The notes under the pieces are model-generated. The model saw only the letters and a program-made list of their open reading frames with translations, searched no databases and had not been told where the DNA came from. From Winogradskyella jejuensis (GTDB taxonomy: Bacteria; Bacteroidota; Bacteroidia; Flavobacteriales; Flavobacteriaceae), in the NCBI RefSeq assembly GCF_900129745.1, contig NZ_FQWS01000002.1, positions 1,163,798-1,227,797 of the forward strand: DNA of 64,000 nt. The letters are read 5' to 3'. Positions 35,159 to 44,743 of this stretch are shown here, piece after piece (the first letter of the stretch is position 1; each line of letters begins with the position of its first letter). The position numbers were made by a program, and so were the translations under genes.

Positions 35159-36469
35159 ATGAAAACCATAGACAGCATACCCATTAGTAAAATTTCTCGA
35201 GCAACTAAACTAGTTTCTACGGGTGCAAAAGTTGGTGTTAATTATCTAAAATATTACGGAGACAAAATGGTAAATTCTAAGGAAGATGCCAAAGAACGTC
35301 TCAATCAAAATAACGCAGAAGACATTTACGATAGCCTTAAAAAGCTTAAAGGAAGTGCGCTTAAAGTGGCGCAAATGCTTAGCATGGAAAAAAGTATTTT
35401 GCCTAAGGCGTATGTCGAAAAGTTCTCATTATCACAATTTTCGGTTCCCCCATTATCACCTCCATTGGTGATAAAAACGTTCAAAAAATATTTTGGAAAA
35501 CACCCCGAAGATTTGTTCGATACTTTCAACGCAACCTCAGTAAACGCTGCCAGTATTGGGCAGGTCCACCTTGCAGAAAAGGATGGGAAAAAATTTGCTG
35601 TGAAAATTCAATATCCTGGGGTTGCAGAAAGTATTGCTTCCGATTTGGCACTGGTAAAACCAATTGCTATAAAAATGTTTAATATTAAAGGTAAAGATTC
35701 TGATAAATACTTCAAGGAAGTAGAAAACAAGCTTACCGAAGAAACCAACTATTTACTAGAAATTGAACAAAGTAAAGCGGTTGTAGAAGCTTGTAAACAC
35801 ATTCCAAATCTCGAGTTTCCTAATTATTACGAGGAATTGTCTTCTGAGCGTATCATCACCATGGATTACATGAAAGGTGAACATTTATCTGAATTTGTTG
35901 CACATAACACTGACCAGAACATTTCAAATCAACTAGGTCAAGCGCTGTGGGACTTTTACATGTATCAAATCCATAAACTAAGAAAAGTACATGCAGACCC
36001 ACATCCAGGTAATTTCCTAATTTCTGAAGAAGGGAAATTAATCGCTTTAGATTTTGGTTGTATGAAGGAAATTCCAGAATCGTTTTACGTGCCTTATTTT
36101 GAATTAGCAAAGAAAGAAAGCTTGGAAGACGAAACATTTTTCACAAAAAAATTATACGAATTAGAAATCTTACGTGAAGATGATACAAAAGAAGAAATAG
36201 CATTTTTTAGCGCCATGTTTCATGACTTGTTGAGCTTGTTTACACAACCCTTTCATAGTGAAACGTTTGATTTTTCAAACCCAGACTTCTTTAACCAAGT
36301 TGCCGAAATGGGACAACGCTATTCAAAGAGTACAGAGCTTAGAAACATGAATGGTAATCGTGGCTCTAAACACTTTATTTATATCAATCGTACATTTTTC
36401 GGATTGTATAACCTCATGTTCGATTTAAAGGCAGAAAATGTAAAAATCAACAACTTTATCAATCTTTAG
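35159..36469 (+). CDS. ABC1/AarF/UbiB family atypical kinase
   Basis: A 436-residue protein-kinase-like protein. The KxGQ-type motif is KLKGSALKVAQML, here with Ala in place of the Gly, ASIGQVH replaces the Gly-rich loop, and HADPHPGNF and LDFG are the catalytic and metal sites. UbiB-type proteins support lipid quinone or isoprenoid metabolism by ATPase action in the cytoplasm. In this cluster it may supply a membrane redox cofactor. It abuts the flavin reductase gene with no gap. Confidence 0.88.
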   Translation: MKTIDSIPISKISRATKLVSTGAKVGVNYLKYYGDKMVNSKEDAKERLNQNNAEDIYDSLKKLKGSALKVAQMLSMEKSILPKAYVEKFSLSQFSVPPLSPPLVIKTFKKYFGKHPEDLFDTFNATSVNAASIGQVHLAEKDGKKFAVKIQYPGVAESIASDLALVKPIAIKMFNIKGKDSDKYFKEVENKLTEETNYLLEIEQSKAVVEACKHIPNLEFPNYYEELSSERIITMDYMKGEHLSEFVAHNTDQNISNQLGQALWDFYMYQIHKLRKVHADPHPGNFLISEEGKLIALDFGCMKEIPESFYVPYFELAKKESLEDETFFTKKLYELEILREDDTKEEIAFFSAMFHDLLSLFTQPFHSETFDFSNPDFFNQVAEMGQRYSKSTELRNMNGNRGSKHFIYINRTFFGLYNLMFDLKAENVKINNFINL

Positions 36470-37105
36470 ATGGCAGAATTCAGTTTAGAAGACATAAACA
36501 AAATGCATCATTTGTATCGCATCAACTTAATTAACAGTTGTTCTGGTTATAAATCTGCAAACCTTATCGGAACAAAAGACGCTGATGGTAATTCCAATCT
36601 TGCTGTTTTTAGCTCGTTAACCCACATGGGTTCTAATCCAGGATTATTAGGCGTTTTTATGAGGCCTACAACTGTAATTAGACATACGTATGAAAATTTA
36701 AAAAACACAGGATATTACACCGTAAATCATATCCATGAGCAAATCATAACAGATGCGCATCACACCTCTGCCAAATACGATAAATCTGTTTCTGAGTTTG
36801 ATGTTACTGAACTACAAGAAGAATATAAAGACCATTTTCATGCACCATTTGTAGCAGGATGCCCAATACAAATCGCCATGAGTTTTGTTGAAGAATATCA
36901 CATCAAGGCCAACAACACCATTTTAGTCGTTGGTAAAATCGAAAAGCTTTATGTGCCTGATGAATTAATTGAGAAAGATGGTTTCATTAATTTATCCAAA
37001 GGAAAAGTAGTAACTATTAATGGTTTAGACGGTTATGCCGTACCTGATTTAAAAACACGATTAGAATACCAACGTCCAAAAGCTGGATTTGCACATAGAG
37101 ATTAA
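36470..37105 (+). CDS. Flavin reductase family protein
   Basis: A 211-residue FMN-binding split-barrel protein. NLAVFSSLTHMGSNPGLLG and the downstream TVNHIHEQI segment are typical of flavin reductase-like domains that bind FMN and NAD(P)H. It starts at the base after the UbiB-like stop. Close to four FAD enzymes, it could reduce flavin for photolyases or act on another substrate; this link is inference. Confidence 0.85.
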   Translation: MAEFSLEDINKMHHLYRINLINSCSGYKSANLIGTKDADGNSNLAVFSSLTHMGSNPGLLGVFMRPTTVIRHTYENLKNTGYYTVNHIHEQIITDAHHTSAKYDKSVSEFDVTELQEEYKDHFHAPFVAGCPIQIAMSFVEEYHIKANNTILVVGKIEKLYVPDELIEKDGFINLSKGKVVTINGLDGYAVPDLKTRLEYQRPKAGFAHRD

Positions 37106-37128
37106 AATGCTTAAAAGCGTACACTATC

Positions 37129-38550
37129 ATGAAAATTCTACTTACCGGTACTACAGGTTACATAGCAAAGCGCCTAGCGCTTCAGTTGCTAGAAGACAAC
37201 CATGAACTAGTTTGCTGTGTAAGAGACATGGAGCGTATTCCGGATGAAATCGAAGACCATCCACAATGCACATTTATAAAAGTTGATTTTTTAGAGCCAG
37301 AACTCGCAGAAATCCCAGATGATATCGAGGTTGCTTATTATTTAATACACTCGATGTCTAATTCTAGTAATGACTTCGAGGAACTTGAAAAAAAATGTGC
37401 TCAAAACTTTAAAGAGCTCGTTAACAAGACTCAGTGCAAGCAAGTTATTTATCTCAGTGGTATTGTAAATGATGACTCGTTATCAAAGCATTTAAAATCT
37501 CGTCTTCAAGTTGAACAAACTTTAAAATCTGATAATTATGCCTTGACGACGTTCAGAGCTGGAATAATTGTAGGAAGTGGAAGTGCATCTTTCGAAATTA
37601 TTAGAGACATCGTAGAGAAATTACCCTTTATGATTACGCCTAAATGGTTAAACACAAAAACACAACCCATTGGCATTCGAGATGTATTAACGTATTTGTC
37701 TGGGGCCTTAGGTAAAAAAGAACTTTACAACAATTCCTATGATATTTTTGGTCCGGAAATATTGACTTACAAACAAATGCTCCTGCAATTTGCAGAAGTA
37801 AGAGAGTTAAAACGATACATTGTTACACTTCCGGTTTTAACACCTAAGTTATCTTCGTATTGGCTTTATTTTGTGACATCAACGTCATTTCAATTGGCCT
37901 CGGCACTTGTGGATAGTATGAAAGTAGAAGTTATTGGTAAGGAAAGTGACATCAATGAGCATATCGATATTCAGCCAATGACCTACAAAACAGCGGTTGA
38001 ATTGGCTTTTCAAAAAATTGAACAAAATTCTGTGATTTCTAGCTGGAAAGATGCTGTAAGTAGTGGCGTTTTTAAAGACCAGCTTTCTAAGCATATCGAA
38101 TTGCCACAATACGGTTGTTTTAAAGATGTAAGAAGCCGCGTTATTGAAGACGAAGAATTTACCATAAACCAAATTTGGAGTATAGGTGGACGCAACGGAT
38201 GGTACAGCTTTAACAGATTATGGAAAATTCGCGGTTATATAGACAAACTTTTTGGTGGTGTTGGTCTTAGACGCGGACGCACACACGACACGTATTTAGA
38301 ACCTGGTGACCCACTCGATTTTTGGCGTGTACTATTTGCAGATAAAAAAGAAAAACGTCTTTTACTGTTTGCTGAAATGAAACTACCTGGTGAAGCGTGG
38401 TTAGAGTTTAAAATCGTAAAAGACAAACTATTTCAACGTGCTGTCTTTAGACCAAAAGGTGTTTGGGGTCGATTATATTGGTATGCCGTATTACCATTTC
38501 ATGCATTTGTATTTAACGGAATGATTAACGCACTGGTAACTAAGAAATAA
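37129..38550 (+). CDS. SDR family oxidoreductase with DUF2867 domain
   Basis: A 473-residue protein. Residues 1-300 are an NAD(P)-binding Rossmann domain ([16 protein letters not shown]) of the atypical SDR type; the active-site region is weak. Residues about 310-473 are a DUF2867 domain ([20 protein letters not shown]). Such proteins occur in cyanobacteria and flavobacteria beside photolyase genes, without a defined reaction. Co-transcribed with neighbours by spacing of 23 bases on one side and one base on the other. Confidence 0.87.
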   Translation: MKILLTGTTGYIAKRLALQLLEDNHELVCCVRDMERIPDEIEDHPQCTFIKVDFLEPELAEIPDDIEVAYYLIHSMSNSSNDFEELEKKCAQNFKELVNKTQCKQVIYLSGIVNDDSLSKHLKSRLQVEQTLKSDNYALTTFRAGIIVGSGSASFEIIRDIVEKLPFMITPKWLNTKTQPIGIRDVLTYLSGALGKKELYNNSYDIFGPEILTYKQMLLQFAEVRELKRYIVTLPVLTPKLSSYWLYFVTSTSFQLASALVDSMKVEVIGKESDINEHIDIQPMTYKTAVELAFQKIEQNSVISSWKDAVSSGVFKDQLSKHIELPQYGCFKDVRSRVIEDEEFTINQIWSIGGRNGWYSFNRLWKIRGYIDKLFGGVGLRRGRTHDTYLEPGDPLDFWRVLFADKKEKRLLLFAEMKLPGEAWLEFKIVKDKLFQRAVFRPKGVWGRLYWYAVLPFHAFVFNGMINALVTKK

Positions 38551-38551
38551 A

Positions 38552-38704
38552 ATGCCTAGAGGCGTAAAAAAAGAAAACCTACCAACAAAAGTATGCCCAA
38601 TTTGTGAACGCCCGTTTACGTGGCGAAAAAAATGGGCAAAGGATTGGGATAATGTAAAATATTGTAGTGAAAGATGCAGAAAACAAAAAATAACACAAGT
38701 TTAG
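38552..38704 (+). CDS. DUF2256 zinc-binding small protein
   Basis: A 50-residue protein: [20 protein letters not shown] at the start, then [16 protein letters not shown]. Two CxxC-type pairs form a zinc ribbon, the DUF2256 signature. DUF2256 genes are often next to cryptochrome/photolyase genes. It overlaps the start of the Cry-DASH gene by 31 bases, so translation of the two is coupled. Confidence 0.88.
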   Translation: MPRGVKKENLPTKVCPICERPFTWRKKWAKDWDNVKYCSERCRKQKITQV

Positions 38705-39993
38705 TTTGGTTCAGAAACGATTTACGCGTTAACGATAACGCTGTTCTCGCAAAAGCCTGCAACGAAAGTGATAGTGTTATTGCAGTCTATTGTTTAGACC
38801 CTAGACATTTTGAACAGGATAAATTTGGATTTAAAAAAACAGAAAAATTTAGAGCTAAATTTCTTCTAGAAACGCTAAACGATTTAAAAGAAAATTTAGC
38901 TAAAAAAAATATTGATTTACTCGTTTATTTCGATAAACCTGAAGCTGCGCTACCACAGCTTCGTGATACATACGAAATCGATGCTGTTTATTTTCAAAAT
39001 GAATGGACCGATGAAGAAAAAGCTATTGAAGATGTTGTGGCTTCGCGTATCTCTGCCACCAATAAGAATATAACATTTCTTTCAGCTTATAATCAGTTTT
39101 TATATCATCCAGAAGATATCAATTTCGAGATTGATAAAACGCCTCAGGTATTTACGGTTTTCAGAAAAAAACTGGAGAAATATGTAGATATCAGAGATGA
39201 AGTACAAATAGAAAAGAAAGCAGACTCGAATCGTATTGAAAACACAACTCAAATCCCAACATTGTCCGATTTAGGTTTCGAGGATTTTGAAACGCATCCA
39301 CATTCGGCTTTTCCTTTTAAAGGTGGAGAAACCGAAGCTCTAAAACGATTAAATAATTATTTTTTTGAAACTAAAAAACTAGGGTTTTACAAAAAAACGC
39401 GTAATGGCCTAGTTGGTGTAGACTACAGCTCTAAATTTTCGCCATGGCTGGCCAATGGAAGTATTTCTGCCCGAACAATTTATTGGCAAATTAAAAAGTT
39501 TGAAGCGGAGCATTTCAAAAATGAATCAACCTATTGGTTAATCTTTGAGTTAATCTGGCGCGATTACTTTAAGTATGTATCGCTAAAACATGGCAACCAA
39601 ATCTTTAAACTCGAAGGCATCTTAAAGAAAGATTATGCATGGTCCAGAAACCAGAACAAGATAAACGCTTGGATTAACGGAGAAACCCATTCAGATTTCG
39701 TAAATGCCAACATGATAGAGCTTAAAGAAACCGGTTGGATGAGTAATCGTGGACGCCAGAATGTAGCATCGTATTTTGCGAAAGAATTAGAACTCGATTG
39801 GCGCATCGGCGCTGCCTATTTTGAGTCGCTCCTGCTCGATTACGACGTTCACAGTAATTACGGCAATTGGATGTATGTAGCTGGCGTTGGCAACGATCCG
39901 AGAGACCGAAAATTTAATGTCGATTTACAGGCCGAACGCTATGACACCAATGGTAAATTTAGAAGGCGTTGGTTACAAGCTTCGCTTTTTTAA
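38674..39993 (+). CDS. DASH family cryptochrome (Cry-DASH)
   Basis: A 439-residue flavoprotein: N-terminal photolyase alpha/beta antenna domain ([17 protein letters not shown]) and C-terminal FAD domain. The [18 protein letters not shown] and [20 protein letters not shown] blocks and the closing [11 protein letters not shown] are diagnostic of the DASH branch. Such proteins bind FAD and usually methenyltetrahydrofolate and repair CPDs in single-stranded DNA or act in light signalling. Folate precursor synthesis (folE) is encoded at 44744. The start overlaps DUF2256. Confidence 0.92.
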   Translation: MQKTKNNTSLVWFRNDLRVNDNAVLAKACNESDSVIAVYCLDPRHFEQDKFGFKKTEKFRAKFLLETLNDLKENLAKKNIDLLVYFDKPEAALPQLRDTYEIDAVYFQNEWTDEEKAIEDVVASRISATNKNITFLSAYNQFLYHPEDINFEIDKTPQVFTVFRKKLEKYVDIRDEVQIEKKADSNRIENTTQIPTLSDLGFEDFETHPHSAFPFKGGETEALKRLNNYFFETKKLGFYKKTRNGLVGVDYSSKFSPWLANGSISARTIYWQIKKFEAEHFKNESTYWLIFELIWRDYFKYVSLKHGNQIFKLEGILKKDYAWSRNQNKINAWINGETHSDFVNANMIELKETGWMSNRGRQNVASYFAKELELDWRIGAAYFESLLLDYDVHSNYGNWMYVAGVGNDPRDRKFNVDLQAERYDTNGKFRRRWLQASLF

Positions 39994-40017
39994 AAAATTT
40001 TTAAGGATAAACAACTA

Positions 40018-40917
40018 ATGTTTGATACTATAAAAATCCTAGATAAACTCTATTCAATTTTTTTGTCTGAAAAAACTAAAAAAAAGATTGAAAAGGTGAT
40101 ATTGTATGTTGCACTGTTAGGCTTCATTGTACACTTAGGACTAATATATCTATCAAAATTTAATGTTATTACTTTTGTTTCAGAATTAGATTTATTGACG
40201 AATCCTATATCTGCAATATACACGCCGTTCTCTTTTATATTAGTTTACGAGGTTTATTTGCTCATTTATTATTTACCAAAATCTTTCACGACATACATTA
40301 CTAAACAGTATGAGATTATTACGCTTATCCTAATCAGAAAATTATTTAAAGATTTATCGGAAATAAAATTAACGTCTAATTGGTTTGAAATAAAGGGAGA
40401 CCTTCAGTTTACTTATGATATTTTAGCCTCAATTATACTGTTTTATTTGATTTTTCAATTTCAAAAGCAAGGAAAAATTAAGATTAAGTACAAGGATAGA
40501 ATTGTAGATAGGATTGATAGATTTATTGAAAGAAAAAAATTAATTGCCATTTTCCTAGTGCCTACCTTCTTTATTATGGCAATCATCACTTTAATTACCT
40601 GGTCAGCAGGACTATCAAATACATCTAATACTATATCTGGCTTTGAGACCATAAACAATCTGTTTTTTGACGAATTTTTTACGGTTCTGATTTTAGTCGA
40701 TGTCGTTATACTCCTAGTGTCTTTCTTTTACACAGATAAGTTTCATAAAATCATTAGAAATTCTGGGTTTGTAGTTTCCACCATTCTAATACGTATGTCT
40801 TTTGGCGTAAGCGGTTTAGTAAGTACTATTTTAATTATTGCCGCAGTTTTATTTGGACTAACCATTATCTTAATTCATAATAAATATGAAAATAGTTTAA
40901 ATGACATTTCAGATTAA
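40018..40917 (+). CDS. Multi-pass membrane protein within the photolyase cluster, function unknown
   Basis: A 299-residue protein with six or seven membrane helices (about residues 27-48, 60-88, 135-148, 175-200, 220-240 and 250-292). No motif is recognised; a short basic stretch (KYKDRIVDRIDRFIERKK) lies in the middle loop. It sits between two photolyase-type genes on the same strand, 24 bases after Cry-DASH and with its end overlapping the open frame of the next gene. Its place in the cluster is the only hint of function; a light-responsive membrane role is speculation. Confidence 0.7.
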   Translation: MFDTIKILDKLYSIFLSEKTKKKIEKVILYVALLGFIVHLGLIYLSKFNVITFVSELDLLTNPISAIYTPFSFILVYEVYLLIYYLPKSFTTYITKQYEIITLILIRKLFKDLSEIKLTSNWFEIKGDLQFTYDILASIILFYLIFQFQKQGKIKIKYKDRIVDRIDRFIERKKLIAIFLVPTFFIMAIITLITWSAGLSNTSNTISGFETINNLFFDEFFTVLILVDVVILLVSFFYTDKFHKIIRNSGFVVSTILIRMSFGVSGLVSTILIIAAVLFGLTIILIHNKYENSLNDISD

Positions 40918-40933
40918 AGAATCTAAAAAGTTT

Positions 40934-42415
40934 ATGAAAAAAATTCAAATAATATTCCCACATCAACTCTTTAAAACATCAGAAGTTTTAGACCAGGTTG
41001 ATGCTGTCTATTTGTTAGAAGAATATCTGTTTTTTAATCAATATAAATTTCACAAACAGAAAATTGCGTTTCATCGCGCAAGTATGAAAGCGTATGCCGA
41101 TTACTTGGAGTCCAAGGACATTGAAGTAAACTACATTAATGCCACAGACAAACTCAGTGATATCAGAGAATTACTTCCGCATTTAAAGGATGAAGGGTTT
41201 GAGTCTGTACACATCATAGACCCAACGGACAATTGGTTAGAAAAACACATCAAAGAAAGTAGTGATGATTTAGACATTGTTTGGTATGATAATCCGTTGT
41301 TCATTAACAAAAAAGACGATTTATTAAGCTCATTTTTTAAACCATCGAAAAAGAAATTCTTTCAAACCTCGTTCTATAAAAATGAACGCAAAGACAGAAA
41401 TATTTTAATGAATGGTGATGAGCCAAAAGGAGACAAATGGACCTTTGATGGCGAAAACCGGAAGAAATATCCAAAAGATAAAACCCCGCCTAGTATCCAA
41501 TTTCCTGATAAAACAAAACACCACAAAGAAGCAGAAGACTATGTAAAAAACAACTTTAGCAAAAATTATGGCGAACTTAACGACTATATAGTTTACCCCA
41601 TAAATTTTGAATCTGCTGAAGCTTGGTTACAACAATTTTTTGAGCAGCGTTTTCACGAGTTTGGAGCCTACGAAGATGCCATTGTAAAAGAAGAGCACTT
41701 TCTCAATCATAGCTTGCTTTCGCCTCTTATTAATGTTGGACTTCTAAATCCTAAAGACGTTATAGATAAAGCCTTAGACTATGCCGAAGAAAATGATGTT
41801 CCTATAAATTCTACAGAAGGTTTCGTGAGGCAAATTCTAGGTTGGCGAGAATTTATAAGAGGTGTTTACGAAGCAAAAGGTACAGAAGAACGTACCAAAA
41901 ACTTTTGGGGTTTTAAACGAAAAATCCCTGCGTCTTTTTATGATGGCACAACAGGTATACAGCCCGTAGATGATGTGATTAAAAAGGTAAATAAAACGGC
42001 TTACGCCCACCATATAGAACGCCTCATGGTTCTAGGCAATTTTATGGTATTGTGCGAATTTGACCCAGACGAGGTCTACCAATGGTTTATGGAGCTCTTT
42101 ATCGATGCTTACGATTGGGTAATGGTGCCAAATGTTTATGGTATGAGTCTTTACGCAGATGGTGGTTTAATGTCCACAAAACCCTACATCAGCAGTAGTA
42201 ATTACATTAAAAAAATGAGTAATTATGGTAAAGCCGATTGGGAGACCACTTGGGACGGCTTATTTTGGACGTTTATGGATAAACACCGTGATTTCTTTTC
42301 TGGAAATCCTAGATTGGGTATGCTTTTAGGCAATTTAGACCGAATGAATAAAGAGACCTTAGAAGGCCACTTTGATGCAGCAGAAAAATTCTTTGAAACT
42401 CTAGATAATGCCTGA
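40934..42415 (+). CDS. FeS-BCP-type photolyase/cryptochrome protein without cluster cysteines
   Basis: A 493-residue protein of the PhrB-like FeS-BCP (DPRP) branch. The ATG at 40934 (MKKIQIIFPHQLF) is preferred over 40901. The FAD domain blocks are present: LGWREFIRGVYEAKG, FMELFIDAYDWVMVPNVYGM and LYADGGLMSTKPYISSSNYI. Only one cysteine exists in the whole protein, in VLCEFDPDEV, so the four ligands that hold the [4Fe-4S] cluster in Agrobacterium PhrB are not there. It may repair (6-4) photoproducts or sense light with a changed electron path. It overlaps the next gene by eight bases. Confidence 0.87.
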   Translation: MKKIQIIFPHQLFKTSEVLDQVDAVYLLEEYLFFNQYKFHKQKIAFHRASMKAYADYLESKDIEVNYINATDKLSDIRELLPHLKDEGFESVHIIDPTDNWLEKHIKESSDDLDIVWYDNPLFINKKDDLLSSFFKPSKKKFFQTSFYKNERKDRNILMNGDEPKGDKWTFDGENRKKYPKDKTPPSIQFPDKTKHHKEAEDYVKNNFSKNYGELNDYIVYPINFESAEAWLQQFFEQRFHEFGAYEDAIVKEEHFLNHSLLSPLINVGLLNPKDVIDKALDYAEENDVPINSTEGFVRQILGWREFIRGVYEAKGTEERTKNFWGFKRKIPASFYDGTTGIQPVDDVIKKVNKTAYAHHIERLMVLGNFMVLCEFDPDEVYQWFMELFIDAYDWVMVPNVYGMSLYADGGLMSTKPYISSSNYIKKMSNYGKADWETTWDGLFWTFMDKHRDFFSGNPRLGMLLGNLDRMNKETLEGHFDAAEKFFETLDNA

Positions 42416-43901
42416 AAATAAAGAACATATAGATGTTGTTTGGTTTAAACGCGATTTAAGGTTAGAAGATAATGAAGTGATTTTCAGAGCACTCGAAACA
42501 AAAAATCGTGTCTTACTGCTCTATCCTTTTGAGAATTTTATCCTTAACGACCCACATTATAGTGAGCGGCATTTCAACTTTATAAAAGAATCGATTAGAG
42601 ATATCAATTCTAGATTAGAAACTCTGAACACGAGTATTTTAAGCGTTACTGGAGATGTCTTTAGTATTTTAAATCAAATCCAATCGGTTTATAAAATAGA
42701 GACTACATTTTCTCATGTTGAAACAGGAATTTTAGCGACCTACAACAGAGATAAGGAGTTTAAGCGCTATTGCCGTAATAACCTCATCAACTGGGTAGAA
42801 ACCAAAAACAACGGTGTAGAGCGAGGTTTGGTTAATAGAGATAATTGGTTTGAAAATTGGGAAGCCTACATGGCTGAACCTCTTTTTAAGTTTAATGCTC
42901 AACCAGCTGATTTTCTTAATCTTGAAGATTTAAAAGCCTTAGAAACTATTTTAAATCCTACCAATTTAGAAACACCAAAGGAAACCCAGTTCCAAAAAGG
43001 AGGCAGCACAACAGCATGGAAATATGCCGATTCTTTTTTTGAAAGCCGACATAAAGACTATATGTTCAACATTTCTAAACCAGAAAATTCAAGAACAAGT
43101 TGTAGCCGATTTTCGCCTTATATTTCTTGGGGAAATGTATCGATACGGCAAATTTTTCAGAAAGGTCAAGAGGTAAAACAGCAAAGTATAGACAGACGAC
43201 ACATTGGGGCTTTTTTATCACGTTTACGCTGGCAAGCACACTTTATTCAAAAGTTTGAAATGGAGCACACTATGGAGCATGCCAGTGTGAATAAAGGTTA
43301 CCAAAAACTCAAAAAGAGTGTTTCGGAAAAGTACCAGATAGCTTGGCGAGAAGGACAGACCGGCTTTCCGTTAGTAGATGCAAGTATGCGCTGCCTTATA
43401 GAGACGGGTTACGTAAACTTTAGAATGCGAGCTATGTTAGCTTCGTTTTTTACACATATTCTTTGGCAACCATGGCAAGATGCTTCAGCGCATTTGTCAC
43501 AACAATTCTTAGACTTCGAACCTGGTATTCATTTTCCTCAATTGCAGATGCAAGCAGGCGAAACAGGTATAAATAATCTAAGAATCTACAATCCTACAAC
43601 TAACAGTCTTAAACACGACCCCGATGCAACTTTTATCAGAAAATGGGTGCCAGAATTAGCTCATCTTGATACACCTTTTGTTCATGAGCCGTATCTTATG
43701 ACACCTATGGAGTCCGCTTTTTATAATTTTGAATTGGGTAAAGACTATCCTAAACCCATTGTAGATATAAAAGAAAATCGTAAAAAAGCGAGTGATATTC
43801 TTTGGAATATGAAAAAAGACCCAGATGTTATTCGCGAAAGTTTTAGAATATTAAAACGACATACAATTAGCGACAGAAATCGAATGCTCAGAACAGAATA
43901 G
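42408..43901 (+). CDS. Divergent cryptochrome/photolyase family protein
   Basis: A 497-residue protein with a photolyase antenna domain (VVWFKRDLRLEDNEVIFRAL) and an FAD-binding domain (SRFSPYISWGNVSIRQIF, WREGQTGFPLVDASMRCLIE). Where class I photolyases have the NWQWVAGSG block, it has FPQLQMQAGETGINNLRIYNP, so the flavin site is altered. It is a distinct branch whose activity I cannot predict. It is the last gene of unit 1; the next unit has its own promoter. Confidence 0.88.
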   Translation: MPENKEHIDVVWFKRDLRLEDNEVIFRALETKNRVLLLYPFENFILNDPHYSERHFNFIKESIRDINSRLETLNTSILSVTGDVFSILNQIQSVYKIETTFSHVETGILATYNRDKEFKRYCRNNLINWVETKNNGVERGLVNRDNWFENWEAYMAEPLFKFNAQPADFLNLEDLKALETILNPTNLETPKETQFQKGGSTTAWKYADSFFESRHKDYMFNISKPENSRTSCSRFSPYISWGNVSIRQIFQKGQEVKQQSIDRRHIGAFLSRLRWQAHFIQKFEMEHTMEHASVNKGYQKLKKSVSEKYQIAWREGQTGFPLVDASMRCLIETGYVNFRMRAMLASFFTHILWQPWQDASAHLSQQFLDFEPGIHFPQLQMQAGETGINNLRIYNPTTNSLKHDPDATFIRKWVPELAHLDTPFVHEPYLMTPMESAFYNFELGKDYPKPIVDIKENRKKASDILWNMKKDPDVIRESFRILKRHTISDRNRMLRTE

Positions 43902-43938
43902 CAAGCTTAATTCTTACAATCATAATTCTCTGTTAATT

Positions 43939-43982
43939 TTTGTTTAACTATTATTATAAAACGTTAAACATTTGTAATTTTG
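43939..43982 (+). promoter_or_regulatory. Operator and promoter of photolyase unit 2
   Basis: TTTGTTTAACTA (43939-43950) and GTTAAACA (43963-43970) repeat the arrangement at 34419: the core half-sites GTTTAAC and GTTAAAC are again 14 bases apart. TAATTTTG (43975-43982), a perfect TAnnTTTG box, follows six bases later, seven bases before the ATG. No TTG stands at the -33 position. Two sites with the same spacing in front of both units make co-regulation likely. Confidence 0.75.
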
Positions 43983-43989
43983 AGTTATT

Positions 43990-44415
43990 ATGATATTAAA
44001 TACTACACACTTTAATTCCGAACACAAACAACTTATAGCTGACTTAGTTGGTTCAGAGTTTTCTTTGGTACAGAAGTTGAAGATGAATGGTGTGGGCAGC
44101 AAGCGTATGATAATTGACGAGGTAAGCCCAAACATGAAATCAATAATGAATGTTGTTTCGGATATCAATTATGGTAATATTGAATTACGACCAAAGGGTA
44201 TACTGATTATGATTAATCAAGGCCTCAAAAATTTCACGTGGATAATTCCATATTATCAATTAGTAATTTACAAAACTAACGGCAGTAGTATTCATGCCCA
44301 AGGACGTTTTGTTCATTTTAGAGATAATAAAACGTTTAAAGAAAATAAGAAGTTTTTTGATAAGCTTTTAGACGAAAAAGTAAAATACGATATGGCATAC
44401 AGTATGCCTCAATAA
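43990..44415 (+). CDS. Hypothetical protein at the start of photolyase unit 2
   Basis: A 141-residue soluble protein with no signal peptide. The middle (KGILIMINQGLKNFTWIIPY) is a run of hydrophobic strands and the C-terminus is helical and basic. I do not recognise a family. It is the first gene of the second transcription unit, directly after the operator at 43939, and the next gene starts at the base after its stop. The position suggests a role in the light or oxidative response. Confidence 0.7.
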   Translation: MILNTTHFNSEHKQLIADLVGSEFSLVQKLKMNGVGSKRMIIDEVSPNMKSIMNVVSDINYGNIELRPKGILIMINQGLKNFTWIIPYYQLVIYKTNGSSIHAQGRFVHFRDNKTFKENKKFFDKLLDEKVKYDMAYSMPQ

Positions 44416-44688
44416 ATGGAATTAACAACACGAGATATAGACCGAATTATTGAAATGGCTTGGGAAGACCGAACCACTTTCGATGCCATAAAATTTCAGT
44501 TTGGTTTAAAAGAACAAGAGGTTATTAATCTTATGCGTCGAGAGATGAAGCCGAGTAGCTTTAGACTCTGGAGAGAACGCGTACAAGGAAGAGCAACAAA
44601 ACATCAAAAAAAACGAAATTTTGACGAGGGTAGATTTAAGTGCTCACGTCAACGAACAATTTCTAATAACTCTATATCAAAACGATAA
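44416..44688 (+). CDS. TIGR03643 (DUF2805) family small protein
   Basis: A 90-residue basic protein. IDRIIEMAWEDRTTFDAIKF and LMRREMKPSSFRLWRERVQG are the conserved TIGR03643 features and look like a helix-turn-helix. Such genes recur beside DUF2256 and cryptochrome genes, as here. DNA or RNA binding is plausible but not shown. It starts directly after the hypothetical gene and is followed by folE after 55 bases. Confidence 0.85.
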   Translation: MELTTRDIDRIIEMAWEDRTTFDAIKFQFGLKEQEVINLMRREMKPSSFRLWRERVQGRATKHQKKRNFDEGRFKCSRQRTISNNSISKR

Positions 44689-44743
44689 ACCGTGCTTTGA
44701 TTTAAGCTTGGAGTACTTAAAGACAGCACATTAAAAAGATTCT

